DNA of 64,000 bases, taken from positions 144,088 to 208,087 of the forward strand of contig NZ_JANUGQ010000013.1 of assembly GCF_024756275.1 (NCBI RefSeq). Reading direction: 5' to 3'. The position numbers were made by a program, and so were the translations under genes. The notes under the pieces were generated by a model that saw nothing but the letters and a program-made list of their open reading frames with translations, was not told where the DNA came from and did not search any database. This DNA is from Streptomyces pyxinae. GTDB lineage: Bacteria > Actinomycetota > Actinomycetes > Streptomycetales > Streptomycetaceae. Below, one piece after another: positions 24,196 to 32,768 of the stretch. Every line of letters starts with the position of its first letter. The first letter of the stretch is position 1.

Positions 24196-27140
24196 GCCTG
24201 CCTCCTCAGCGAGACCAGATCGGCCAGCTCCCGGTCGGTGAGCTCGGTCAGGGCGGCCTCGCCGGAGCCCAGGACGGCATCGGCCAAGGCCCGCTTGGCG
24301 CGCAGCAGCTCCGCGATCCGGTCCTCGACGGTGCCCTCCGCGATCAGCCGGTGCACCTGGACCGGCTGGGTCTGGCCGATGCGGTACGCCCGGTCGGTGG
24401 CCTGCTCCTCCACCGCCGGGTTCCACCAGCGGTCGTAGTGCACCACATGGGCAGCGCGGGTGAGATTGAGGCCGGTCCCGGCGGCCTTCAGGGACAGCAC
24501 GAAGACCGGGACCTCGCCGGACTGGAAGCGGTCCACCATCCGCTCCCGCTCGGGGATCGGGGTGGCGCCGTGCAGCAGCTGGGCGGGGACCGAGCGGGCC
24601 GCCAGATGGGCGGTGAGCAGCCGGGCCATGGTGACGTACTGGGTGAAGACCAGCACCGAGCCGTCCTCGGCCAGGATGGTGTCGAGCAGCTCGTCGAGGA
24701 GTGCCAGCTTGCCGGAGCGGCCGGCCAGCCTGCCGGGCCGCTCCCGCAGGTACTGGGCGGGGTGGTTGCAGATCTGCTTGAGCGAGGTGAGCAGGGCCAT
24801 GATCAGCCCGCGCCGGGCCATGCCCTGGGACTCCTCGATCCGGGCCATGGTCTCCCGGACCACCGCCTCGTAGAGGGACACCTGCTCCCGGGTGAGCGGC
24901 ACCGGATGGTCGGACTCGGTCTTGGGCGGCAGCTCGGGGACGATCCCGGGGTCCGACTTGCGGCGGCGCAGCAGAAACGGCCGCACCAGCCGGGCCAGCC
25001 GCTCCACCGCCTCGTCGTTGGTCACCTCCTCGCTGTTCTCCACCGCCCGGGCGTGCCGGGAGCGGAACGCCTTCAGCGGGCCGAGCAGCCCCGGGGTGGT
25101 CCAGTCGAGCAGGGCCCACAGCTCGGAGAGGTTGTTCTCCACCGGGGTGCCGGTGAGGGCGACCCTGGCCGGGGCGGGGACGGCGCGCAGCGCCTTCGCC
25201 GTCGCCGAGAACGGGTTCTTGACGTGCTGGGCCTCGTCGGCGACGACCATGCCCCACTCCTGGGCGGCCAGCCGCTCGGCGCTGGTGCGCAGGGTGCCGT
25301 ACGTGGTGAGGACGAAGCCGCCCGGCCCCTGCTTCCCGTGCGGCCCGTGCGGCCCTTCCAGGGTGCGGCCGGGGCCGTGGTAGCGGCGCACCGGGACGCC
25401 GGGGGCGAACCGCTGGATCTCCCGCTGCCAGTTGCCCAGCAGCGAGGCGGGGCAGACCACCAGGGTGGGCGCCGGGCGGGCGCGCCGCAGATGGAGGGCG
25501 ATGAGCGTGACGGTCTTTCCGAGGCCCATGTCGTCCGCCAGGCAGCCGCCCAGGCCGAGCGAGGTCATCAGATCGAGCCAGGCGAGGCCGCGCAGCTGGT
25601 AGTCGCGGAGGGTGGCGTCCAGCCCGGGCGGCGGGAGCACCTCGCCGGGCCCGCCGACCAGCCGGTCCCGCAGTGCGGCGAGCGCGCCGACCGGGACCGC
25701 CTCGACCGTCTCGCCGTCCACCTCGGCGGTGCCGGTGAGGGCTGCGGCCAGCGCGTCGACCGGCTCCAGCAGGCCGAGCTGGCGCTTGCGGGCCTTGCGT
25801 ACGAGATCGGGGTCGACCACCACCCACTGGTCGCGGAGCCGGACCACCGGGCGGTGCGCCTCCGCGAGGGCGTCCATCTCGCCCTCGGTCAGCGGGTCGC
25901 CGTCGAGCGCCAGCTGCCAGTCGAAGCGGAGCAGCTCGGCGCCGTCGAAGAAGGCCGTGCCGTCGGTGGCCGAGCCGGGAGCGGGCCGGACGACGGCGGC
26001 GGCGGTCAGCGAGCGGGCCAGCTCCCTGGGCCAGTGGACGGCGACCCCGGCCGCGCCGAGCTTCCCGGCGGCCGGGCCCAGCAGCTCGTACAGCTCCTCC
26101 TCGGAGAGGGCGAGGGCGTCCGGCACCGGCCGGTCCAGCAGCCGGGCGAGCGGGGCCCAGACCCGGGCGGCCCGGCGCAGCGCGAGCAGGGCGTCAATCC
26201 GGGCACGCGGCCCGAAGTGGTCGTCCCCCTCCCCCGCCCAGAGCCGGTCCGCGTCCACGACCAGGGTCGGATCGGCGAGGCTGTGCACCTGCACCAGCGC
26301 GGTCCCGGCCCGCCGCCCGGCCGCCTCCGGATCCGGTTCCGATTCCGGGCCGGGGTCGACGTCGGAGCCCGGGCCTGCGGGCTCGCCGGGGCCGTCGGGG
26401 CCGCTCGGGCCGGTGGGATCACCGGCGCCGGCGGCCGTGTCGAAGAGCTGGTACGCGGAGAGGTCCAGCCGGAGCGAGATCCGGACGCCCGCGTCCATCC
26501 CGACGGCGGCCTCGGCGGCCCAGGCCCGCGCCCCCGGCAGCCGCTGCGGCCCGGCCGCGGCGAACGGCGCCCCGGCCGCGAAGGGCGCGGCGGGTGTGCG
26601 CGGCAGCGAGTCGGCCACCGCGTCCAGGAACGCCCGGACCAGCGCCTCCGGCTCGGGCAACCGGAGCGGTCGGCTCCCCGGCACCGGCACCGGACGGCCC
26701 TCGTACGGCAGGGCGGCGGCGACGGCCCGCAGATGGGCGATGTCCTCGGCGTCCAGCGGGCCCGCCCGCCAGGCGTCCAGGTCGTCCGGGGTGAGCCCGG
26801 GCAGCAGCCGGCCGCGCGCCACGAGGTGCAGGGCGTGCAGGGCGGCGGCGCCCCAGCAGACGGCCGCCGGGTGCGCCTCCGGGGCGTGCCGGGTGGCGGC
26901 GAGCAGCGGCAGCGCCTCCACCACCGGCAGCAGCAGCGCCGGAACGGTGCGGGTGCGGACACCCGCGCCGTGCGCCCGTACGACGGTCAGCTCGCCACCG
27001 GTGGCGCCGCCCGTGCCAGGGGCGCCGGGGGCCGGAAGCGCATCGCCGTCCGGGGACCAGAGCGCGACCCGGCCGTCCCGGGGCAGCGCGGCGGGCAGGA
27101 ACACGGCGGCGCAGCCGCGTGGCACATGCTCGGCCGTCAT
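24192..27140 (-). CDS. SNF2-family DNA-dependent ATPase (HepA-like helicase)
   Basis: 982 residues. The N-terminal half (1-520) carries the helicase-associated region of bacterial SNF2 proteins, with Pro/Gly-rich loops. The motor follows: GGCLADDMGLGKTVTLIAL (Walker A, about 545-563), LVVCPASLLGNWQREI, VVADEAQHVKN (DEAQ box), ALTGTPVENNLSELW, then helicase lobe 2 with VLVFTQYVTMARLL, FVLSLKAAGTGLNLTRA and DRAYRIGQTQPVQVHRL. It translocates on double-stranded DNA and probably remodels protein-DNA complexes. The ATG at 27140 has GGGGAGG upstream. It is first in an operon with the repeat ORF and the SWIM gene. Confidence 0.95.
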   Translation of the reverse strand: MTAEHVPRGCAAVFLPAALPRDGRVALWSPDGDALPAPGAPGTGGATGGELTVVRAHGAGVRTRTVPALLLPVVEALPLLAATRHAPEAHPAAVCWGAAALHALHLVARGRLLPGLTPDDLDAWRAGPLDAEDIAHLRAVAAALPYEGRPVPVPGSRPLRLPEPEALVRAFLDAVADSLPRTPAAPFAAGAPFAAAGPQRLPGARAWAAEAAVGMDAGVRISLRLDLSAYQLFDTAAGAGDPTGPSGPDGPGEPAGPGSDVDPGPESEPDPEAAGRRAGTALVQVHSLADPTLVVDADRLWAGEGDDHFGPRARIDALLALRRAARVWAPLARLLDRPVPDALALSEEELYELLGPAAGKLGAAGVAVHWPRELARSLTAAAVVRPAPGSATDGTAFFDGAELLRFDWQLALDGDPLTEGEMDALAEAHRPVVRLRDQWVVVDPDLVRKARKRQLGLLEPVDALAAALTGTAEVDGETVEAVPVGALAALRDRLVGGPGEVLPPPGLDATLRDYQLRGLAWLDLMTSLGLGGCLADDMGLGKTVTLIALHLRRARPAPTLVVCPASLLGNWQREIQRFAPGVPVRRYHGPGRTLEGPHGPHGKQGPGGFVLTTYGTLRTSAERLAAQEWGMVVADEAQHVKNPFSATAKALRAVPAPARVALTGTPVENNLSELWALLDWTTPGLLGPLKAFRSRHARAVENSEEVTNDEAVERLARLVRPFLLRRRKSDPGIVPELPPKTESDHPVPLTREQVSLYEAVVRETMARIEESQGMARRGLIMALLTSLKQICNHPAQYLRERPGRLAGRSGKLALLDELLDTILAEDGSVLVFTQYVTMARLLTAHLAARSVPAQLLHGATPIPERERMVDRFQSGEVPVFVLSLKAAGTGLNLTRAAHVVHYDRWWNPAVEEQATDRAYRIGQTQPVQVHRLIAEGTVEDRIAELLRAKRALADAVLGSGEAALTELTDRELADLVSLRRQA

Positions 27141-27420
27141 CGCCCGTCACCTCCCCTGGTCAGCCGGTCCCGGAACGGTTTCCTCCCGGACCCACGACCC
27201 TACGGGCCACCACTGACAACGACCCCGGGAGGCGCCCCGCACCGGGCCCGCACCGGCCCCTGCCGCCTCCCGCCCGGCCCACCGGCCCCTCGGCGGACAC
27301 CGCCCGGGTCACAGGGGCCACCGGCCGCGACGGGTGCGGGCCCCGGCGATGGGGGTACCGCGCCGCACTCGGGGGTACCCGCGCCGGGAGGACCCGTACC
27401 CCGGGAGGGAGGGCGCTCAC

Positions 27421-27669
27421 ATGCGTACCGGCAATGAACCGACCACCGCCCGCAGTCCTCTCCGGACCCGGCTCTGGCTGAGTCTGTGGGGTCTGCTGTG
27501 GGCCGCCGGGGGCACCGCCGCCTTCGCCCTGGCCGGCCGGACCGGCTGGGCGGTCGCCTGTGGGCTGCTGCTGGTCGTGGTGGCGGTCGACCTCGCCGTG
27601 GTGGTGCACCGCATCCGCCAGGGCCCGCACTACCAGCCGGGCCGGAACATCCCCCCGTACGAGCCCTGA
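27421..27669 (+). CDS. Small membrane protein, DUF6343 type
   Basis: 82 residues: a basic N-terminus (MRTGNEPTTARSPLRTRLWLS), two hydrophobic segments (about 22-42 and 46-62) and a conserved tail RQGPHYQPGRNIPPYEP. This matches the short Streptomyces proteins I know as DUF6343; function is unknown. The ATG at 27421 follows GGGAGGGAGG by 7 nt. It is divergent from the SNF2 gene; the 280-bp gap contains GGGGGTACC twice (near 27352 and 27369). Confidence 0.82.
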   Translation: MRTGNEPTTARSPLRTRLWLSLWGLLWAAGGTAAFALAGRTGWAVACGLLLVVVAVDLAVVVHRIRQGPHYQPGRNIPPYEP

Positions 27670-27758
27670 GTGCCCTGAGCACGGACGGCGGGCCGACGGT
27701 CCGGGAGCGGGCCGGCGGGGTGCCGGACGTCCGGCGGGCAGGACGCCGCCCTGGGCCG

Positions 27759-28130
27759 TCAGCCGCCGTCCGTGTCGAACCGGGCGGCCCGCAGATACTC
27801 GGGGTTGGGGTCGAGCGCCGCGGCCAGCCGGAAGTGGCGGGTGGCCTGCTCCGGGCGGCCCGCGCGCTGGAAGGTGCGGGCCAGCGCGAAGTGGGCGAAC
27901 GCGTTGTCCGGTTCGCGCTCCAGCACCAGCTCGAACTCCAGCTCGGCCGGGCGCAACTGGGCCGCGGCGAAGAAGGCGCGGGCCCGCAGCAGCCGGGCCG
28001 CCGTGTTCTCGGGGTGGGCGGCGATCACCGAGTCGAGCAGCTTGACCGCTCCGCGCGGGTCCCGGGCGGCGAGCAGTTGCTCCGCCGCCCGGTAGTCGAT
28101 GACGTGGGTCTCCGGGTCGCTGTTGGGCAC
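27759..28130 (-). CDS. Small tetratricopeptide repeat protein
   Basis: 123 residues, essentially three TPR helix pairs: YRAAEQLLAARDPRGAVKLLDSVIAAHP, TAARLLRARAFFAAAQLRPAELEFELVLEREP, and AFAHFALARTFQRAGRPEQATRHFRLAAALDP (each shown in part; about residues 13-112). Such proteins mediate protein-protein contacts; no catalytic domain is present. The GTG at 28130 is chosen because GGGGAAGGA lies 8-16 nt upstream; longer in-frame starts enter low-complexity sequence. The partner is unknown. Confidence 0.88.
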   Translation of the reverse strand: MPNSDPETHVIDYRAAEQLLAARDPRGAVKLLDSVIAAHPENTAARLLRARAFFAAAQLRPAELEFELVLEREPDNAFAHFALARTFQRAGRPEQATRHFRLAAALDPNPEYLRAARFDTDGG

Positions 28131-28588
28131 GGTGGCATCCTTCCCCTCGTTCGGCGGATCCAACGTGCGGGGCCGGGCCCGGTATTCCGGCCGCCGGCGC
28201 ACGCCCCCCGCCGCGCGGCCTCCGCCGGGCGGCCCACCGACCGGACTCCCCCGTCCCGACCGTCCGCGCACGCCTCTGCCGTACGGCCTCCGTGCGTCTG
28301 CCGTACGGCCTTCGCACGCCCCCCCGTACGGGCGGGCTGCACGCGCCCCCGCCGTACGGCCCCGGGCGCGTCTCGTGCGGCCGACCCGCCCGCCGGGCTC
28401 CCCCCGCCCGGTCGTCCGCCGCGCGCTTCCGCCGGACAACCGCCCGGTACGGGCCCGCGCCCGACCCGCCCGGTAGGGGTCCGCGCACAGTACGAGTCCG
28501 CGCCCGGCGCGCCGCCGACCCCGAGCGCCCGGCGGAGGCGTCCGCCGCGCCGTCCGACCGGTCCCGGCCGGGTCCGGGACCCGGCGGC
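28131..28588. other. Intergenic region with CCGTACGG palindromes
   Basis: 458 bp upstream of the TPR gene and downstream of coaE. The palindrome CCGTACGG occurs four times in 81 bp (28279, 28301, 28324, 28352), embedded in TCTGCCGTACGGCC-like copies. No gene is supported. Confidence 0.55.
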
Positions 28589-29194
28589 CTACGCCGTACG
28601 CCCCGCCCGTTCGACGAGCTTCGCCCAGACGGCCCGGACCTGGGGCTCCAGCGCCTCCCGGGGGCCGTCGTTGTCGATGATCAGGTCGGCCACGGCCCGC
28701 CGGTCCTCCCGGCTCGCCTGGGCGGCCATCCGGGACCGGGCCTCCTGCTCGGACATGCCGCGCTGCCGGACCAGCCGGTCCAGCTGGGTGCCGGGCGCGG
28801 CGTCCACGACCACCACCACGTCGTAGAGCGGGGCCAGACCGTTCTCGGTGAGCAGCGGGACGTCATTGACCACGATCGCGTCGGCTCCGGCGGCCGCCTC
28901 CAGCTCGGCGGTGCGCTCCCGGACGAGGGGGTGGACGATGCCGTTGAGCGTGGCCAGCCGGTCGGGGTCGGAGAAGACCAGCGCCCCGAGTCCGGGCCGG
29001 TCGAGCGTGCCCTCGGGAGTGAGGACGCCGTCGCCGAACGCCGCCACGACGGCCGCCAGCCCCGGCGTGCCCGGCTCGACCACCTCGCGGGCGATCCGGT
29101 CGGCGTCGACGAGCACCGCCCCGTACGCGACCAACAACCGCGACACTTCACTCTTGCCGGCTCCGATACCGCCGGTCAGCCCCACCTTCAGCAT
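28589..29194 (-). CDS. coaE: Dephospho-CoA kinase
   Basis: 201 residues, a normal length for the stand-alone enzyme. It phosphorylates the ribose 3'-hydroxyl of dephospho-CoA, the last step of coenzyme A synthesis. The P-loop GLTGGIGAGKSEVSRLL (about 5-21) is followed by the substrate motif VDADRIAREVVEPG, and the lid region has RLVRQRGMSEQEARSRMAAQ, all typical of CoaE. The ATG at 29194 has TAGGCT 7 nt before it and no Shine-Dalgarno sequence. It lies upstream of the TPR gene on the same strand and downstream of the PAC2 gene. Confidence 0.96.
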   Translation of the reverse strand: MLKVGLTGGIGAGKSEVSRLLVAYGAVLVDADRIAREVVEPGTPGLAAVVAAFGDGVLTPEGTLDRPGLGALVFSDPDRLATLNGIVHPLVRERTAELEAAAGADAIVVNDVPLLTENGLAPLYDVVVVVDAAPGTQLDRLVRQRGMSEQEARSRMAAQASREDRRAVADLIIDNDGPREALEPQVRAVWAKLVERAGRTA

Positions 29195-29201
29195 GGGTCG
29201 C

Positions 29202-29207
29202 AGCCTA
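29202..29207 (-). promoter_or_regulatory. -10 element of leaderless coaE promoter
   Basis: TAGGCT, 7 nt upstream of the coaE ATG. Confidence 0.5.
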
Positions 29208-29317
29208 GCCGGGCCCCCGATACGGCGGACACCGGCCGCCGGAACCCGGCCCCCGGCCGCCCGGCCCCGGCGGGGCCGACGGCGCGGGGCGGACGACGCG
29301 CGGCCGGAGACGCGGGG

Positions 29318-30256
29318 TCAGCCCTCGCCCTCCCGCTCGGCCAGGAAGCGCTCGAACTCGCGCCCCAGCTCGTCAGCCGAGGGAAGCTCCACGGGCTCCG
29401 CCACCAGATTGCCCCGGGTCTCCGCGCCCGCCATGGCGTCGTACTGGTGCTCAAGCCCCTGGACCAGCGCCACCAGTTCCTCGTCGCCCTGGCCGATCTG
29501 GCGCTCGATCTCGGTCTGGGTCCGCTGGGCCTCGGTGCGCAGCGCGTGCGCGATGCCCGGCAGGACGAGGCCGGTGGCGGAGGTGATCGTCTCCACCGCC
29601 GTCAGCGCCGCGTCCGGGTAGGCGGACCGGGCGACGTAGTGCGGTACGTGCGCGGCCACCCCGAGCACGTCGTGGCCGGCCTCCATCAGCCGGTACTCCA
29701 GCAGCGACTCGGCGCTCCCGGGCACCTGGGCCTCGTCGAAGGGGCTGCGGTGGCCGGGGGTCAGGTCGGTGCGGTTGCCGTGCGGGGTGATGCCGACCGG
29801 CCGGGTGTGCGGGACGCCCATCGGGATGCCGTGGAAGTTCACCGAGAGGCGTACCCCGAGCCGCTCCACGATCTCCCGCACGGCGGCGGCGAAGCGCTCC
29901 CACTCGACGTCCGGTTCCGGTCCTGTGAGCAGCAGGAACGGGGCACCGGTGGCGTCCTGGACGAGACGGACCTCCAGGGTGGGCGTCTCGTACGCGCTCC
30001 AGCGATCCCGCCGGAAGGTGAGCAGCGGGCGCCGGGCCCGGTAGTCCACGAGCCGGTCGTGGTCGAAGCGGGCGACCACCTGGTGGGGCAGTGTGTCCAG
30101 GATCGTCTCGACGATCTGCTCGCCGGTCTCCCCCGCGTCGATGTATCCGTCGAAGTGGTAGAGCATGACCAGGCCGGCCGACTCCTGCGCCAGCGCCGTG
30201 TCCACCACGGCGAGGCCCTTCGGCTCCCATGCGTACAAACCCTGCGGATCAAGCAC
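29318..30256 (-). CDS. PAC2 family protein
   Basis: 312 residues. The PAC2 fold (named for a proteasome assembly chaperone) is indicated by LVMLYHFDGYIDAGETGEQI near 29-48, VVARFDHDRLVDYRARRP, and FLLLTGPEPDVEWERF, and by the GIPMGVPHTRP segment. A helical C-terminal part (about 255-312) is charged and ends EFERFLAEREGEG. Bacterial members have no established function, though actinobacteria also possess proteasomes. The GTG at 30256 has GGAGGAG about 9 nt upstream. Confidence 0.9.
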   Translation of the reverse strand: MLDPQGLYAWEPKGLAVVDTALAQESAGLVMLYHFDGYIDAGETGEQIVETILDTLPHQVVARFDHDRLVDYRARRPLLTFRRDRWSAYETPTLEVRLVQDATGAPFLLLTGPEPDVEWERFAAAVREIVERLGVRLSVNFHGIPMGVPHTRPVGITPHGNRTDLTPGHRSPFDEAQVPGSAESLLEYRLMEAGHDVLGVAAHVPHYVARSAYPDAALTAVETITSATGLVLPGIAHALRTEAQRTQTEIERQIGQGDEELVALVQGLEHQYDAMAGAETRGNLVAEPVELPSADELGREFERFLAEREGEG

Positions 30257-30370
30257 GATGACCGCTCCTCCTCGTCGTCACTCCCGGGCAACGTCCGGCC
30301 GCCGGTGGTCATTCCCGCCATCCGATCTTGACCGGGCCGGATCCGGCCCGACGGCGCCGGATCCGGCCCG

Positions 30371-30496
30371 CTCGATCGGGCCGGGTCTCGCCTCGATCGG
30401 CCGGGTCCCGCCTCGACCGGACCGGGCCTCGCCTCGGCCGGACTGGGTCCCGCCTCGACCGGGCCGGGCCTCGCCTCGGCCGGACCGGGACCGTGC
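30371..30496. repeat. Six 20-22 bp tandem repeats
   Basis: Consensus CTCGRCCGGRCCGGGYCTCGC, six consecutive copies in the 375-bp gap (30257-30631) between rpsA and the PAC2 gene, probably within transcribed sequence past rpsA's terminator. Units vary by 1-2 bp in length, so they are not coding in phase. Confidence 0.75.
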
Positions 30497-30537
30497 CTCG
30501 GCCGAACCGGCTTCCGGCCGCGCCCGGGAAACACGAC

Positions 30538-30568
30538 GAGGCCCGCCCCCGGATCGGGGACGGGCCTC
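30538..30568 (-). terminator. rpsA terminator hairpin
   Basis: GAGGCCCG(C)CCCC, loop GGAT/C, GGGG(A)CGGGCCTC: an 8-bp perfect outer stem with an inner 4-bp stem, about 64 nt past the rpsA stop. Confidence 0.65.
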
Positions 30569-30631
30569 GGGCGTCACTCAGGTGACCCGCTCAGGCGGGT
30601 CGGCGGTGAACCGAGCCGGTGGAACCGGACG

Positions 30632-32134
30632 TCAGCTCTGGCCGCCGGCCAGCTTCTCGCGGAGGGCGGCCAGCGCCTCGTCCGACGCCAGGGCGCCGGA
30701 GTTGTCGTCCGACTCCGAGGAGTACGAACCGCCGGACACGCCCGCCGAGCCACCGGCCGGGGCGGCGGCGCCACCCTCGGCAGCGGCGGCCTCGTCGGCC
30801 TCGCGGGACTTGATGACCTGGGCCTGGTGCTGCTCGAAGCGCTGCTGCGCCTCGGCGTACTGGGTCTCCCACGCCTCGCGCTGGGCCTCGTAGCCCGGCA
30901 GCCAGTCGTTGGTCTCCGGGTCGAAGCCCTCGGGGTAGATGTAGTTGCCCTGGTCGTCGTAGGACGCGGCCATGCCGTACAGGGTCGGGTCGAACTCGAC
31001 CGACGCCGGGTCGGCACCGAAGGACTCGTTGGCCTGCTTGAGGGACAGCGAGATCCGGCGGCGCTCCAGGTCGATGTCGATGACCTTGACGAAGATCTCG
31101 TCGTTGACCTGGACGACCTGCTCCGGGATCTCCACGTGGCGCTCGGCCAGCTCGGAGATGTGGACCAGGCCCTCGATGCCCTCGTCCACGCGGACGAACG
31201 CACCGAACGGAACCAGCTTGGTGACCTTGCCCGGGACGACCTGACCGATCTGGTGCGTACGGGCGAACTGCTGCCACGGGTCCTCCTGCGTCGCCTTCAG
31301 CGACAGGGAGACACGCTCGCGGTCCATGTCCACGTCGAGAACCTCGACGGTGACCTCCTGGCCGACCTCGACAACCTCGGACGGGTGGTCGATGTGCTTC
31401 CAGGACAGCTCGGAGACGTGCACCAGGCCATCGACGCCACCCAGGTCCACGAACGCACCGAAGTTGACGATCGAGGAGACGACGCCGGAGCGGACCTGGC
31501 CCTTCTGCAGGGTGGTGAGGAACGTCTGGCGAACCTCGGACTGGGTCTGCTCCAGCCAGGCGCGGCGGGACAGAACCACGTTGTTGCGGTTCTTGTCCAG
31601 CTCGATGATCTTGGCCTCGAGCTCCTTGCCCACGTAGGGCTGGAGGTCGCGGACACGACGCATCTCGACCAGCGAGGCCGGCAGGAAGCCACGGAGGCCG
31701 ATGTCGAGGATGAGACCACCCTTGACGACCTCGATGACGGTACCGGTGACGATGCCGTCCTCTTCCTTGATCTTCTCGATGGTGCCCCAGGCGCGCTCGT
31801 ACTGGGCACGCTTCTTCGAGAGGATCAGGCGGCCTTCCTTGTCCTCCTTCTGGAGAACAAGGGCCTCGATCTCGTCGCCGACCTTGACGACCTCGTTGGG
31901 GTCGACGTCGTGCTTGATCGAGAGCTCGCGGCTCGGGATGACACCTTCGGTCTTGTAACCGATGTCGAGCAGGACCTCGTCCCGGTCGACCTTCACGATG
32001 ACGCCGTCGACGATGTCGCCGTCGTTGAAGTACTTGATCGTCTCGTCGATCGCGGCGAGGAAGGCTTCCTCGTTACCGATGTCGTTGACCGCAACCTGCG
32101 GGGTGGTGGCGGTGGTCTCGGTGCTGCTCGTCAT
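30632..32134 (-). CDS. rpsA: 30S ribosomal protein S1
   Basis: 500 residues, about the length usual for actinobacterial S1. Four S1 RNA-binding domains follow a short N-terminus: GDIVDGVIVKVDRDEVLLDIGYKTEG begins the first (about 36), EEDGIVTGTVIEVVKGGLILDIG the second (about 122), GQVRSGVVSSIVNFGAFVDLGG the third (about 209) and GQVVPGKVTKLVPFGAFVRVDEG the fourth (about 294) (stretches shown in part). An acidic Ala/Gly/Ser-rich tail follows. S1 melts mRNA structure for initiation; in a genome with many leaderless genes it is still essential for leadered mRNAs. The ATG at 32134 has GGAGCC upstream. Confidence 0.97.
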   Translation of the reverse strand: MTSSTETTATTPQVAVNDIGNEEAFLAAIDETIKYFNDGDIVDGVIVKVDRDEVLLDIGYKTEGVIPSRELSIKHDVDPNEVVKVGDEIEALVLQKEDKEGRLILSKKRAQYERAWGTIEKIKEEDGIVTGTVIEVVKGGLILDIGLRGFLPASLVEMRRVRDLQPYVGKELEAKIIELDKNRNNVVLSRRAWLEQTQSEVRQTFLTTLQKGQVRSGVVSSIVNFGAFVDLGGVDGLVHVSELSWKHIDHPSEVVEVGQEVTVEVLDVDMDRERVSLSLKATQEDPWQQFARTHQIGQVVPGKVTKLVPFGAFVRVDEGIEGLVHISELAERHVEIPEQVVQVNDEIFVKVIDIDLERRRISLSLKQANESFGADPASVEFDPTLYGMAASYDDQGNYIYPEGFDPETNDWLPGYEAQREAWETQYAEAQQRFEQHQAQVIKSREADEAAAAEGGAAAPAGGSAGVSGGSYSSESDDNSGALASDEALAALREKLAGGQS

Positions 32135-32328
32135 GTGGGAAAGGGCTCCGGTACGGACATTGAAGTCGTAGGTACTGCTACGCCGGGAGCCCTTATCGCA
32201 GCTGCAGAAGCCGGACAGCCTAGGAAGCGCCTCCGACGATGGGGGCGCCTCGACAACCGAGGGGGCATACAACAGATGCGAGCGCGACCTGCTCCGTCTG
32301 AGGCGCGCAGGCCCGCAGCGCAACCTTT

Positions 32329-32357
32329 AGCATACGGGGGCGGCCGGACAGGGTCAA
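32329..32357 (-). promoter_or_regulatory. rpsA promoter and long leader
   Basis: TTGACC (32357-32352), 17-bp spacer, TATGCT (32334-32329) on the minus strand, a near-consensus HrdB-type vegetative promoter. Transcription would start near 32322, leaving a leader of about 190 nt before rpsA that contains the inverted pair GGCGCC...GGCGC (about 32257-32230). Confidence 0.7.
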
Positions 32358-32768
32358 TGCGCGAAGCGCACACCCGGGGGCGGAACGCCGCATAACCGGC
32401 ACGAGCCGGTCGTCCCGGCCTCCCGGACCGCCCGGAAAACCGGCCAGAACCGGCCCGCGGCGCGCCGGACCCCCGCGATACGGCACGGGCACCCGCACCT
32501 CGCGTTCCCCGGGCCACCCCCGGTCACACCGGGGCCGCCGGTCATACGGAACGATCTACGTGACACGGCAGCCACCCGCCGCGTCCCACGCGGTCGGCAC
32601 AAGCCGACACAATCGGCCCGATCGGCCCGATCGGCACGGACGACACCATCGGCACGCACCCGGCACGGCCGCGGACACGACACACCCGACGCACACCGCA
32701 CACCACGCACGACACGCCACGCACACACCGGCCCACGCGCGCACGCGCAAACTACGACGGCGGACGGA
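32358..32768. other. Divergent intergenic region upstream of methyltransferase
   Basis: 411 bp with no supported gene. Near 32606-32640 GATCGGCCC/GATCGGCA repeats occur, and 32650-32750 is an unusually A/C-rich tract of CACAC and CACGCGCGCACGCGC type alternating purine-pyrimidine sequence. Confidence 0.45.

Noticed and set aside
22157..24241. Collagen-like plus-strand protein (GRPNGTPRETSTP repeats)
   Set aside because: The frame is open only because the repeat is a multiple of three; it overlaps the SWIM gene antisense and has no start signal.
32650..32750. Z-DNA-forming control element in the CACGCG-rich tract
   Set aside because: Alternating purine-pyrimidine runs are short and expected occasionally at this base composition; nothing ties them to a function.
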